37,971 nucleotides of DNA from Pseudonocardia sp. 73-21 (GTDB lineage Bacteria > Actinomycetota > Actinomycetes > Mycobacteriales > Pseudonocardiaceae): contig NZ_MKVV01000096.1 in NCBI RefSeq assembly GCF_001899645.1, positions 1 to 37,971 of the forward strand, written 5' to 3'. Below the pieces are notes generated by a model. That model searched no databases, was not told where the DNA came from, and saw only the letters and a list, made by a program, of their open reading frames with translations. Every line of letters begins with the position of its first letter. Position 1 is the stretch's first letter. Shown here in pieces: positions 15,736 through 24,339 of this stretch. Position numbers and translations under genes: made by a program.

Positions 15736-15825
15736 GGGACGGTGGCCCTCGCGACGGTGGCCCTCGCGACGGTGGCCCTCGCGACGGTGGCCCTCGCGAC
15801 GGTGGCCCCGGCGATGGTGGCGTCC
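15736..15825. repeat. 15-bp tandem repeat, six units
   Basis: The unit is GCGACGGTGGCCCTC. Units 2, 3 and 4 (15751-15795) are identical; the first differs at one or two positions and the fifth and sixth are diverged. Fifteen is divisible by three, so on either strand it would give a pentapeptide repeat (ATVAL on plus, ATVAR on minus). No frame around it looks like a complete gene. Confidence 0.9.
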
Positions 15826-15853
15826 CGTGGGTCGGTGAAGACCTGCGCCGCCG

Positions 15854-15872
15854 CGATCGCCGAGCGCGATCG
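15854..15872. promoter_or_regulatory. Inverted repeat upstream of the mannosidase gene
   Basis: CGATCGC and GCGATCG are perfect 7-bp arms around CGAGC. It lies 148 nt upstream of the mannosidase start in the divergent spacer. It is a candidate operator for a sugar-responsive regulator, though no regulator gene is adjacent. Confidence 0.4.
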
Positions 15873-16019
15873 ACGACATCGTCCACAACGACGTGGACAC
15901 GCTGATCCGACGATCGGCCCGTGGCACGCTGGGCGGCGTGATCGACGGGCCGCCGGACCACGCCGGGCCCGAACCCGCCGCGGGTGGGTCGCCAGCCGAT
16001 CCGCCACGAAGGAGCGCCC

Positions 16020-19010
16020 GTGCACGACGACTCGGCCCAGGTGGAGATGCGCCTGGAGCGCTTCGTCCGCGAACGCCTCACCCCCGCGGTCTACCGGCGC
16101 CGCACGCCGCTGACCGTCACGGCCTGGGCGGCGCCGGGGGAGCCCGTGCCGTTCGCGACGGCCGTCGCCCAGGAGTTCACGCCCGTCGCGCGGGGCCAGG
16201 AGTGGGGACGCCCCTGGGGGACCACGTGGTTCCACGTCACGGGCGAGGTGCCGGAGAACGAGCCCGGGGTGACGGCGGAGGTCGCCGTCGAGCTCGGCTG
16301 GACCACGGCACAGCCCGGCTTCCAGGCGGAGGCCACCGCCTACCGGCCCGACGGGACCATCGTGAAGGGCCTGCACCCGCGCAGCCGACAGGTGCTCGCC
16401 GAGCCGGGCCCGGTCGAGCTGTGGTTGGAGGCGTCGTCGAACCCCGACATCGGCGGGCACTGGAGCTTCGCCCCGACCCCGTCCGGCGACCCGGCCACGG
16501 CCGGTGACGCGCCGCTCTACCGGTTCCACGGCATCGACGCCGCGGCGCTCGACGTCGAGGTGTGGGAGCTGCAGCAGGACGTCTGGACGCTGCGGGGCCT
16601 GCTGGCCGAGCTGCCCGCCGATCTGCCGCGCCGAGCGGAGATCCTGCGCGCGCTGGAGGACATGGTCGACGCCGTCGACCCCTGGGACGTCGCCGGCACC
16701 GCCGCGGACGGCCGTGCCGCGCTGGCCGACGTGCTGGCCCGCCCGGCCTACGCGAGCGCCCACCGGGTGCTCGCCACCGGGCACGCCCACATCGACTCGG
16801 CCTGGCTGTGGCCCACCCGCGAGACGGTGCGCAAGTGCGCCCGCACGTTCTCCGGCGTGCTGGCGCTGATGGACACCGACCCCGACCTGACGTTCGCCTG
16901 CTCCTCGGCGCAGCAGTACGCGTGGATCCGCGACACCTACCCGGAGCTGTTCGAGCGGATCCGCGCACGGGTGGCCGAGGGCCGGTTCGTGCCGGCCGGC
17001 GGCATGTGGGTGGAGTCGGACACCAACATGCCCGGCGGCGAGGCGATGGCGCGGCAGTTCGTGGCGGGCAAGAAGTTCTTCGCCGCCGAGTTCGGCGTCG
17101 AGCCGCTCGACGTCTGGCTGCCCGACTCCTTCGGCTACTCCGCCGCGCTGCCGCAGATCGCCGCGGCGGCGGGCTCGCGCTGGTTCCTCACCCAGAAGAC
17201 GTCCTGGAACGAGACCAACCGGATGCCGCACCACACGTTCTCGTGGGAGGGCATCGACGGCACCCGGCTGTTCACGCACTTCCCGCCGGTGGACACCTAC
17301 AACGCGGAGCTCTCGGGCGGCGAGCTCGCCCGCGCCCAGCGCCAGTACGCCGAGTCCGGCCGCGCGACGCGGTCGCTGGTGCCGTTCGGCTGGGGCGATG
17401 GCGGGGGCGGACCGACCCGCGAGATGCTCGCGGCCGCGCGTCGGACGCGGTCGCTGGAGGGCTCCCCGCAGGTGGAGCTGGGCAGCCCGGCCGACTTCTT
17501 CCGGGCCGCCGAGGCCGAGTACCCGCACCCGCCGGTCTGGTCGGGCGAGCTGTACCTGGAGTTCCACCGCGGCACCTACACCTCCCAGGCCCGCACGAAG
17601 CGCGGCAACCGGCGCAACGAGCACCGGCTGCGCGAGGCGGAGCTGTGGGCCACCGCGGCGCACGTGCAGCGCGGCGAGCCCTACCCCTACGACGTGCTGG
17701 AACGGGCGTGGCAGCGGGTCCTGCTGCTGCAGTTCCACGACATCCTGCCCGGCTCGTCGATCGCCTGGGTGCACCGCGAGGCCGAGCAGGCACACGCGGA
17801 GATCACGGAAGAGCTGGAGGGCGTGATCGCCGACGCGCTCGCCGCCCTCGCCGGCCCGGGGGAGGTGCCGCTGGTCTTCAACGCCGCCCCGCACGCCCGT
17901 GACGGCGTGCCGGCGCTCGGTGCCGCGCGACCGGAGGTGGCCGGCGGCGCGTCCGTGCGGACGACCGGCGAGGGCATCGTGCTCGACAACGGACTCGTCC
18001 GCGTGGTCGTCGACGGCGACGGGCTGCTCTCCTCCGTCCGCGACCTGGAGGCCGACCGCGAGGTGCTCGCCTCCCCCGGCGGCCTGCTGCAGCTGCACCG
18101 TGATACCCCCAACCAGTGGGACGCCTGGGACATCGACGCCCACTACCGCCGCTCGGCGCTCGACCTGCGCGACGCGGAGTCCGTGGACGTCGTGGAGACG
18201 ACGCCGCAGCGCGCGGAGGTGCGGGTCCGCCGCCGGTTCGGCGCGTCCACGGTGGAGCAGACGTTCGCACTGGTCGCTGGCGCGCGCCGGGTGGACGTCG
18301 CGACGAAGGTGGACTGGCACGAGCGGCAGCGGCTGCTCAAGCTGGCCTTCCCCCTCGACGTGCACGCCGACCGGGCCTCCTCGGAGATCCAGTTCGGGCA
18401 CGTGCAGCGACCGATCCACACCAACACCTCGTGGGACAGGGCGCGCTTCGAGACCTGCGCGCACCGCTTCGTCCACGTCGCGGAGACGGGCTACGGCGCC
18501 GCGGTGACCAACGACGCCACCTACGGCCACGACATCACGCGCACGACCCGCGACGGCGGCGGCACCACCACGACCGTCCGGCTGTCGTTGCTGCGCGCCC
18601 CGCTCTACCCCGACCCCGAGAGCGACCAGGGCGAGCACGAGCTGCACTGCGCGCTCGTGGTCGGCGCGACGATCGGCGACGCGGTGCGGGAGGGCTACCG
18701 GATCAACCTGCCGCTCCGCGCGCGTGCGGGCGCCGGACCCGTCGAGCCGCTGGTGACCGTCGACGACCCCGCCGTCGTCGTCGAGGCGGTCAAGCTCGCG
18801 GAGGACCGCAGCGGCGATGTGGTCGTGCGGCTCTACGAGGCCCACGGCAGCCGCGTCCGCACCCGGCTGCGCACGGCGTTCGACGCGGCGGAGGTGACCG
18901 GGACCGACCTGCTGGAACGCCCGCTCGCGGCGTCACGCGCGCTCGGACCGGACGCGGCCCTGGAGCTGCGGCCGTTCCAGATCGTCACCCTGCGGCTGCG
19001 GAGGGACTGA
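16020..19010 (+). CDS. Alpha-mannosidase, glycoside hydrolase family 38
   Basis: This 996-residue GH38 enzyme removes alpha-linked mannose and needs a zinc ion. The N-terminal 240 residues form a beta-rich domain; the catalytic barrel begins at TGHAHIDSAWLWP (253-265), whose H257 and D259 fit the zinc ligands. WLPDSFGYSAALPQI (366-380) carries the likely nucleophile D369, followed by an EFHRGTYTSQ motif and LLQFHDILPGSSI. The C-terminal half is the beta-sandwich region. No signal peptide, so it acts inside the cell on imported or recycled mannosides. The GTG at 16020 has AAGGAG 5 nt upstream. Confidence 0.95.
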   Translation: MHDDSAQVEMRLERFVRERLTPAVYRRRTPLTVTAWAAPGEPVPFATAVAQEFTPVARGQEWGRPWGTTWFHVTGEVPENEPGVTAEVAVELGWTTAQPGFQAEATAYRPDGTIVKGLHPRSRQVLAEPGPVELWLEASSNPDIGGHWSFAPTPSGDPATAGDAPLYRFHGIDAAALDVEVWELQQDVWTLRGLLAELPADLPRRAEILRALEDMVDAVDPWDVAGTAADGRAALADVLARPAYASAHRVLATGHAHIDSAWLWPTRETVRKCARTFSGVLALMDTDPDLTFACSSAQQYAWIRDTYPELFERIRARVAEGRFVPAGGMWVESDTNMPGGEAMARQFVAGKKFFAAEFGVEPLDVWLPDSFGYSAALPQIAAAAGSRWFLTQKTSWNETNRMPHHTFSWEGIDGTRLFTHFPPVDTYNAELSGGELARAQRQYAESGRATRSLVPFGWGDGGGGPTREMLAAARRTRSLEGSPQVELGSPADFFRAAEAEYPHPPVWSGELYLEFHRGTYTSQARTKRGNRRNEHRLREAELWATAAHVQRGEPYPYDVLERAWQRVLLLQFHDILPGSSIAWVHREAEQAHAEITEELEGVIADALAALAGPGEVPLVFNAAPHARDGVPALGAARPEVAGGASVRTTGEGIVLDNGLVRVVVDGDGLLSSVRDLEADREVLASPGGLLQLHRDTPNQWDAWDIDAHYRRSALDLRDAESVDVVETTPQRAEVRVRRRFGASTVEQTFALVAGARRVDVATKVDWHERQRLLKLAFPLDVHADRASSEIQFGHVQRPIHTNTSWDRARFETCAHRFVHVAETGYGAAVTNDATYGHDITRTTRDGGGTTTTVRLSLLRAPLYPDPESDQGEHELHCALVVGATIGDAVREGYRINLPLRARAGAGPVEPLVTVDDPAVVVEAVKLAEDRSGDVVVRLYEAHGSRVRTRLRTAFDAAEVTGTDLLERPLAASRALGPDAALELRPFQIVTLRLRRD

Positions 19011-19032
19011 GGGCGTCGCCTACCGTGGAATC

Positions 19033-19506
19033 GTGCTGAAGGGATTCAAGGACTTCCTGCTGCGGGGGAACGTCGTGGACCTCGCGGTGGCGGTGGTGGT
19101 CGGTGCGGCCTTCACCGCCGTGGTCACCGCGTTCACCGACGCGTTCCTCAAACCGCTCATCCAGCTCTTCTCCGGCGGCGGCGAGTTCGCCGGGAAGATC
19201 GTGGTCGATGACGTGCAGTTCGACTACGCCACCTTCATCAACTCGGTGATCACGTTCGTGCTCACCGCGGCGGTCATCTACTTCCTCGTGGTCTACCCGC
19301 TGAAGTGGCTGCAGGAGCGCCGGCGCCGCGGTGAGGACGTGGGCGACAGCCGACCCACCGACGCCGAGGTGCTCACCGAGATCCGCGACCTGCTGCGCGA
19401 GCTGGTCGTGGTGTCGGGAGGTGCGGGGCCGTCCGCCACCACGACGGACGCGTTCCCGGCGCACGCGCGCCACTCGGTGGAGCCGGCGGGCCGCCGGGGG
19501 CGCTAG
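19033..19506 (+). CDS. mscL: Large-conductance mechanosensitive channel MscL
   Basis: This 157-residue inner-membrane channel opens on hypo-osmotic shock to release solutes. MLKGFKDFLLRGNVVDLAVAVVVGAAFTAVV gives the N-terminal helix and pore-lining helix TM1; TM2 is at about 73-92 (INSVITFVLTAAVIYFLVVY), followed by the cytoplasmic helix. Length and sequence match actinobacterial MscL. The C-terminal 40 residues are low-complexity. The GTG at 19033 is 22 nt after the mannosidase stop; no strong ribosome site is seen. Confidence 0.96.
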   Translation: MLKGFKDFLLRGNVVDLAVAVVVGAAFTAVVTAFTDAFLKPLIQLFSGGGEFAGKIVVDDVQFDYATFINSVITFVLTAAVIYFLVVYPLKWLQERRRRGEDVGDSRPTDAEVLTEIRDLLRELVVVSGGAGPSATTTDAFPAHARHSVEPAGRRGR

Positions 19507-19515
19507 CGTCACGGC

Positions 19516-20133
19516 ATGGACGAGAACGTGCTGGTGGCGACGCGCCGGTCGCTGCACGCGGTGGCCGAGCACCTGCTGGCCGGTCCGCAGTACCGGGAGC
19601 GCGGCACCATCCGCCTGCGCGCGTCCCCGGGCGGGTTGGCGCAGGTGCAGGGCCCGGTGCGGGTGGACGGCACCGACCTGGTCGTCGGTGAGCACCGCGT
19701 GCCGCTGGCCGGGACGATCGCCGAGGTGGCGGCCGCGGCAGGCCTGGCGGCGGGTGTGCCCGAGGGGCTCTACGGCGACCACGCCGACTGGGCGGATGGC
19801 GAGGAGCTCACCGTCGACCCGGGGGCGGCCGGGGTGCTGGCCGACTGGTTCGACCGCGGTGACGCCGGCCTGCGTGCGTTCGCCGGGGCGAGCACCGAAC
19901 CCGTGATCTGGCCCGAGCACTTCGACCTCGCGGTCACCGTCGACGAGGTCAACTACGGCGTCTCGCCCGGCGACACCGGCCACCAGGAGCCCTACGCCTA
20001 CGTCGGACCGTGGACGCTGCGCGAGGGCCCGTTCTGGAACGCCGCGTTCGGCGCCCTCCGCGGTGCCGCGGAGCTGCCCGACGCCGCCGCCGTCGCCGCG
20101 TTCTTCACGGCGGGGCGGGCGGCGGCGGGCTGA
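19516..20133 (+). CDS. Conserved hypothetical protein (actinobacterial)
   Basis: This 205-residue cytoplasmic protein resembles a family common in actinobacteria with no known function; I recognise the pattern but cannot name a domain. The most typical part is at about residues 137-180: PVIWPEHFDLAVTVDEVNYG, then GVSPGD, then PYAYVGPW and FWNAAFGALRG. There is no signal peptide or membrane helix. The ATG at 19516 is 9 nt after the mscL stop, so the two are probably co-transcribed. A sugar- or heme-binding fold is conceivable but not shown. Confidence 0.82.
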   Translation: MDENVLVATRRSLHAVAEHLLAGPQYRERGTIRLRASPGGLAQVQGPVRVDGTDLVVGEHRVPLAGTIAEVAAAAGLAAGVPEGLYGDHADWADGEELTVDPGAAGVLADWFDRGDAGLRAFAGASTEPVIWPEHFDLAVTVDEVNYGVSPGDTGHQEPYAYVGPWTLREGPFWNAAFGALRGAAELPDAAAVAAFFTAGRAAAG

Positions 20134-20351
20134 GCGCGGATCAGCTCACGCGTCCTGCGGCCGGGGCACGATGCGGATGTCAGCGTGAGGTTGCGACGGT
20201 CGGAGTCCTCCTTGTCGTGCGCCGGATCGGTGCACGCCGCGGCCGCGGGGCGGCCGGGATGGAGGGTGGTCGCACTACGCGGCCGGACGACGGGACTCGT
20301 CGCGGTGGGTGACGCGACGGCTCGGCCGGAAGGCCTCCAGCGTCACACGGG

Positions 20352-20708
20352 TCACGGACCAACTCTGGGCGACGATGGGGCGGCGGCGGAAGAGGGGTCC
20401 TCCTGCCGGCGGGAGTTCGCCATGATCGCGTCGGCGACGTAGCGCGTGTAGCCCGGGGCGATGTCCTCCCACGCCGAGTCGCCGTCGGAGTCGCCGTCAT
20501 CGGAGCCGAGGTACGCGGCGGCGATCTCGCGGTGCCGGTCGGGCGGGCACGGAGGGAACCACCGCTCGAGATGCCGGCGGTCCTCCGGATCGACGTAGGC
20601 GAACGTGTCGCCCCACGCGATCTCCGGTGCCCCACTGCCCTCGCCGACCGTGTCGGCCCGGGCCCCGGGCAGCGATCTCACCAGCGCGATCACGTCGTCC
20701 TCCGTCAT
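20352..20708 (-). CDS. Small protein with DUF6194-like N-terminus
   Basis: This is a 118-residue protein. Residues 1-42 (DDVIALVRSLPGARADT..GSGAPEIAWGDTFAYVDPED) resemble the start of DUF6194 proteins. The remainder differs: RHLERWFPPCPPDRHREIAAAYLG, an acidic SDDGDSDGDS insert from a short internal DNA repeat, and WEDIAPGYTRYVADAIMANSRR. No function is known. The ATG at 20708 is preferred to the longer open frame because the conserved part begins there. A 17-bp dyad lies 17 nt upstream. The 218-bp gap before it (20134-20351) shows nothing I can support. Confidence 0.7.
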   Translation of the reverse strand: MTEDDVIALVRSLPGARADTVGEGSGAPEIAWGDTFAYVDPEDRRHLERWFPPCPPDRHREIAAAYLGSDDGDSDGDSAWEDIAPGYTRYVADAIMANSRRQEDPSSAAAPSSPRVGP

Positions 20709-20724
20709 GGGCGCGACGGTAGGA

Positions 20725-20741
20725 CCTGACGTCGCGTCAGG
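20725..20741. promoter_or_regulatory. Candidate operator, perfect 7-bp inverted repeat
   Basis: CCTGACG-TCG-CGTCAGG lies in the 194-bp divergent gap between the gene starting at 20708 and the hydrolase starting at 20903. The TGACG-N3-CGTCA core is of a kind bound by TetR-family repressors. No repressor gene is adjacent. It probably controls the minus-strand gene, whose ATG is 17 nt away. Confidence 0.45.
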
Positions 20742-20902
20742 ATCAACCCCGGAGGTGCACGACCACGCGTCGCCGGCGGCGACGGGGGTGCGCGCGACGG
20801 GGCGGTCGGCGAGCAGCCCGATGGGTGGGCGCGAGACCGTTGAGCCGGTGGAGCTCCCCACCGCGCCGGCCGTCCGCGGCTCGGCCTAGATTGCGCGCTG
20901 TG

Positions 20903-21634
20903 ATGCTGCACGAGGAGCGACTGCGCGTCCCCGCACCGGACGGCGACATCCGCACGGTGCTGATCAGCCCGACGGCCGGCGGCCCGTGGCCCGCTGTACT
21001 GCTCTACACCGACATCTTCCAGCTCGCGGAGTCGACGTTGCGCAGCGCCCGACGGCTCGCGTCGGCCGGGTTCCTGGTGTGCGTGCCGGAGACCTACCCG
21101 CACGGCGAGCTGGCCGGGGTGGCACTGGAGTTCGACGACGCGGGGAAGAAGGCGGGCCTGGCGGGTGCCGCGGCCACCACCACCGCGCAGTTCGACGCCG
21201 ACCGGGTGGCCGTGCTCGACCACCTGCAGGGCCGCGCCGACGTCGAGCGGCTGTTCGCGGCGGGATTCTGCATCGGTGGCCACCTGGCGTTCCGCGCGGC
21301 GCTGGACCCGCGGGTGGAGGCGACGGTGTGCTTCTACCCGACGGGCCTGCAGGACGGGGCGCTCGGCGCGGATGCCGACGCGGGATCGCTGGCGCGCGCC
21401 GCGGACATCGGTGGCCGGCTGATGGTCGTGTTCGGGTCACGAGACCCGCACGTGCCCCCGGACGCCCGGTTGCAGGTGGTCTCGGCCCTGTACGCCGCGG
21501 GCCTGACCGACCTCGAACTGCACGTCTACGCCGGTGGTGAGCACGCGTTCATGCGCGACGTGGGTGCGCGCCACGATCCCGCGCTCACCGACCTCGCCCT
21601 CGACGAGGCGGTGTCGTTCCTGTCCGGTCGCTGA
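20903..21634 (+). CDS. Dienelactone hydrolase family protein
   Basis: This 243-residue alpha/beta hydrolase shows the dienelactone-hydrolase catalytic triad: C123 in GFCIGG, D181 in GSRDPHVPP and H214 in GGEHAFMRD. The N-terminus (APDGDIRTVLISPTAGGPWPAVLLYTDIFQ) is also typical, with the oxyanion region near T36. Family members open lactones in aromatic breakdown or act as broad esterases; there are no chlorocatechol genes here, so the substrate is open. ATG 20903 is used; GTG 20900 is one codon earlier. Cytoplasmic. Confidence 0.92.
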   Translation: MLHEERLRVPAPDGDIRTVLISPTAGGPWPAVLLYTDIFQLAESTLRSARRLASAGFLVCVPETYPHGELAGVALEFDDAGKKAGLAGAAATTTAQFDADRVAVLDHLQGRADVERLFAAGFCIGGHLAFRAALDPRVEATVCFYPTGLQDGALGADADAGSLARAADIGGRLMVVFGSRDPHVPPDARLQVVSALYAAGLTDLELHVYAGGEHAFMRDVGARHDPALTDLALDEAVSFLSGR

Positions 21635-21690
21635 GGGCCGCCCGCCGCGCGAGACTGGAGGCCTCGATCCGATCCGGAGGCCTGCCTGGT

Positions 21691-23034
21691 ATGACGTCAC
21701 TGCGCACGCTGGTGGTGGTCGCGCTCGTGGCGGTCCTCGCTGCAGGCTCGACCCCCTCCGCCGCCCCCGTGGCCGCGGCGCCCACCGCCGCCGCGCCCGT
21801 GGACCTGGTGCCGGTCAGCGTGAACGTCCCGGCCGCGATGGCCGCCGCTCCCTTCGACCAGCCCCGCCGGACGCTCGTCCCGCCGGGATGGACGATGTCG
21901 GTGTTCGCACGGGTGCCCTCGGCCCGGCTCGCCGCGTTCGCGCCGGACGGGTCGCTGCTGGTCTCCGTGCCCGCGCAGGGCTCGGTGCTGCGGCTCGTGC
22001 CCGACGGCCGCGGCGCCGCCACCACCTCGGTGCTGCTGTCCGGGCTCGACCAGCCGCACGGGCTCACGTTCGCCGGGTCGACGCTCTACGTCGCCCAGAG
22101 CGACCGGGTGGACGCCTACGCGTACGCGTCCGGTGCGGCCACCGCGCCGCGGCCCGTCGTCACCGGCCTGCCCGACGCGAAGAGCCCGGACCTGCGCGGC
22201 GCCTACGCACACGCGCTCAAGAGCGTGGCCGTCGGCCGGGACGGTGCGGTCTACGTCTCCGTCGGCTCCACCGGCAACGTCTCGGTCGGCGACCTCACGG
22301 CCAGCCCGCCCCGCGCGTCGATCCTCCGGATCCCGCCCGGCGGCGGTGCGCCCGAGCCGTACGCGGTCGGTGTCCGCAACGGCACGGGCCTGGCCGTCGC
22401 GCCGGACGGCGCCGTGTGGACGGCGGTCAACAACCGCGACAACGTCGCCTACCCGTTCGACCGTCCGTACGGCGAGACGTCGGGGTCCTCGTTCGGGAAG
22501 GTGATCGCGGCCTACGTCCGCGACCACCCGGCCGAGGCGCTGGCGAAGCTGACCCCCGGCCGCAACCTGGGCTGGCCCTACTGCAACCCGGACCCCGACG
22601 TTCAGCCCGGCGTCGCGGGCAGTGCCCAGAACCCGAGCGACGTCGCGTTCACGAACGACGTGCAGCTCAACCCGGGCGGTGGCAAGCTCGACTGCGCCAC
22701 GCTGCCCCCGGTGGAGGAGACGCTCGGCGGGCACTCGGCGCCGCTGGGCCTGTCGTTCGTCGACGGCACGCTGCCCGGTGCGTACGCCCGGGGCGCGCTC
22801 GTCGGCGTGCACGGGTCCTGGAACGCCTCTCCGCCCCGCGCGCCCGAGGTGTCGTTCTTCCCGTGGGAGAACGGAGGGCTCGGCCGGCAGCAGACCCTGG
22901 TCGGCGGGTTCCAGGCGGCCGATGGCTCCCGGTGGGGCCGTCCGGTCGCCGCCGTGGCGGGCCCGGACGGCGCGGTCTACATCACCGACGACCAGGCAGG
23001 CGCGGTCTACCGGCTGGTGCCTACCAGGCCGTGA
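21691..23034 (+). CDS. Secreted PQQ-dependent sugar dehydrogenase-like beta-propeller
   Basis: This 447-residue protein has a signal peptide (hydrophobic core at about 7-20, AAA-rich cleavage region near 28) and no lipobox cysteine, so it is exported. The rest is a beta-propeller of the glucose/sorbosone dehydrogenase type: repeated PDGSLLVS-, DGAVYVSVG- and PDGAVYITDD-like blades, LDQPHGLTF near 115, GRNLGWPYCNPD near 290, and GSWNASPP near 373. Such proteins oxidise sugars with PQQ, but some homologues lack PQQ binding; I cannot confirm the cofactor site. The ATG at 21691 is used. Confidence 0.88.
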   Translation: MTSLRTLVVVALVAVLAAGSTPSAAPVAAAPTAAAPVDLVPVSVNVPAAMAAAPFDQPRRTLVPPGWTMSVFARVPSARLAAFAPDGSLLVSVPAQGSVLRLVPDGRGAATTSVLLSGLDQPHGLTFAGSTLYVAQSDRVDAYAYASGAATAPRPVVTGLPDAKSPDLRGAYAHALKSVAVGRDGAVYVSVGSTGNVSVGDLTASPPRASILRIPPGGGAPEPYAVGVRNGTGLAVAPDGAVWTAVNNRDNVAYPFDRPYGETSGSSFGKVIAAYVRDHPAEALAKLTPGRNLGWPYCNPDPDVQPGVAGSAQNPSDVAFTNDVQLNPGGGKLDCATLPPVEETLGGHSAPLGLSFVDGTLPGAYARGALVGVHGSWNASPPRAPEVSFFPWENGGLGRQQTLVGGFQAADGSRWGRPVAAVAGPDGAVYITDDQAGAVYRLVPTRP

Positions 23035-23068
23035 CCGCGGCCGCCGGGCATCCAGGTTCACGGTAGTG

Positions 23069-23090
23069 CGTTCAAGCGACTGTCTTAACG
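23069..23090. promoter_or_regulatory. Candidate TetR operator upstream of the P450 gene
   Basis: CGTTCAAG-N7-CTTAACG is a near-perfect inverted repeat in the 63-bp gap before the P450 start, ending 7 nt upstream of the ATG at 23098. The overlapping downstream gene is a TetR regulator, so autoregulation of the two-gene unit is likely (inference). The short leader means the message may be nearly leaderless. Confidence 0.45.
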
Positions 23091-23097
23091 TAGGCGC

Positions 23098-24339
23098 ATG
23101 TCCTCCGACAGTGCCACTCCGGCTCCGCTCTACCCGTTCGCCAACCCGACCGCGCTGGAGCCGCCGCCCGAGTGGGCCGAGCTGCGCGACCACTGCCCGG
23201 TCGCGACGGTCCGCATGGCGAGCGGTGACGAGACGCTGCTCGTCACCCGCTACGAGGACGTCCGGGCGCTGCTGTCGGACCCGCGGTTCACCCGCGACCT
23301 CGTGGCCGACGACGCGGCGAAGGTCTCCACCACCGACGACGGCGGCGTCTTCAGCCGGCGGAGGTCGGAGGAGACCGACGACGACGCGGCCGGATCCATG
23401 ATGGGCGGCCCGGGCCACACGCGGTGGCGGCGCCTGGTCGGCCGGGCGTTCACGGTCAAGCGGGTGATGGAGCTCAGGCCGCGCATCGAGGAGATCGCGA
23501 ACGAGCTGATCGACGCGATGGTGGAGTCCGGTGCCCCCGCGAACATCGGTGCGGCGCTGGGCTTCCCGCTGCCGGTGGCGGTCATCTGCGAGCTGATCGG
23601 CGTGCCGCGTGAGGACCAGGCCCGCTTCGCCCACTGGTCGGACACCATGCTCAACCTGAGCCGGTACGACCAGGCGGAGGTGGACGCCGCGGGCAAGGAG
23701 TTCTCCGCCTACATGGTGGCCCACGTGCAGGCCAAGCGGGCGAACCCCGGCAACGACCTGCTCTCCGAGCTCGCGGCGGCCGTCGACGCCCAGGACGGCA
23801 GCATGTCCGAGACGGAGCTCGTGGTCACCGGTCAGGGGCTGCTCATCGCCGGCCACGAGACCACCGCCAACATGATCGGCAAGATGCTGGGCATGCTGCT
23901 GTCGCGGCGTGAGCGGTGGGAGGCGCTGGTGGCCGACCCCTCGCTGGTGCGCTCCGCGGTGGAGGAGGCGCTGCGCTTCGACGCCAACCCGGGTTTCGGG
24001 ATGCCGCGCTACGTCTCCGAGGAGATCGAGCTGGGCGGCACGACGATCCCGGCCGGCACCACGGTCGTCTCCAGCATGGCGTCGGCCAACCGCGACGAGC
24101 GCGCGTTCACCGGCGCCGACGACATGGACCTGCGCCGCGCGCCCAACCCGCACCTCGCCTTCGGGGCGGGCCCGCACTCGTGCATCGGCCAGGCGCTGGC
24201 CCGCGTCGAGCTGCAGACCGTGCTGGCCACCCTGCTCGAGCGGCTGCCCTCGCTCGAGCTGGCGGTGGAGCCGGGCGAGCTGCGCAGCCGGCAGGGGCTC
24301 ATCGTCGGGGGCATCGAGGAGGTACCCGTGCGATGGTGA
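23098..24339 (+). CDS. Cytochrome P450
   Basis: This 413-residue soluble P450 has all core motifs: the I-helix AGHETT at 251-256, E290-x-x-R293 in the K-helix, and the heme loop FGAGPHSCIGQ at 355-365 with C362 as the thiolate ligand. Region 73-100, between B and C helices, is rich in Asp and Ser and longer than usual, which should shape the substrate channel. It is a class I bacterial enzyme needing separate ferredoxin and reductase; neither is encoded nearby. The substrate is unknown. It overlaps the TetR gene by 7 nt, so that regulator probably responds to the substrate or product. Confidence 0.96.
   Translation: MSSDSATPAPLYPFANPTALEPPPEWAELRDHCPVATVRMASGDETLLVTRYEDVRALLSDPRFTRDLVADDAAKVSTTDDGGVFSRRRSEETDDDAAGSMMGGPGHTRWRRLVGRAFTVKRVMELRPRIEEIANELIDAMVESGAPANIGAALGFPLPVAVICELIGVPREDQARFAHWSDTMLNLSRYDQAEVDAAGKEFSAYMVAHVQAKRANPGNDLLSELAAAVDAQDGSMSETELVVTGQGLLIAGHETTANMIGKMLGMLLSRRERWEALVADPSLVRSAVEEALRFDANPGFGMPRYVSEEIELGGTTIPAGTTVVSSMASANRDERAFTGADDMDLRRAPNPHLAFGAGPHSCIGQALARVELQTVLATLLERLPSLELAVEPGELRSRQGLIVGGIEEVPVRW

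Larger units (their letters stand above)
15345..16019. other. Gene-free spacer with tandem repeat; possible decayed ORF
   Basis: This 675-bp gap separates the divergent helicase and mannosidase genes. I find no intact gene. It contains the 15-bp tandem array at 15736-15825 and the inverted repeat at 15854-15872. On the minus strand short protein-like stretches appear in two frames (GPLSVARLATCVRLPCLATV near 15690-15640; DPDRPPASLAGQPAATLHA near 15620-15560), which may be remnants of one dead gene. The last 12 bp hold the mannosidase ribosome site. Confidence 0.5.

Noticed and set aside
15736..15749. GGGACGGTGGCCCT, a match to the loose DosR pattern
   Set aside because: It is formed by the first unit of a tandem repeat, lacks the GGGACC core of the other sites, and is far from any stress gene start.
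15736..15825. Tandem array as a possible CRISPR
   Set aside because: Units are 15 bp with no spacers, and no cas genes are present.
16353..16362. GGGACCATCG, identical to the left part of the box at 746
   Set aside because: It lies inside the mannosidase coding sequence and has no right half-site. It shows that partial matches occur by chance.
15345..18845. Very long minus-strand open frame continuous with the helicase gene, antisense to the mannosidase gene
   Set aside because: It has no homology, is rich in Arg, Pro and Gly, and overlaps a clear GH38 gene. The helicase has its own ribosome site at 15344. Long antisense frames are expected at this GC content.
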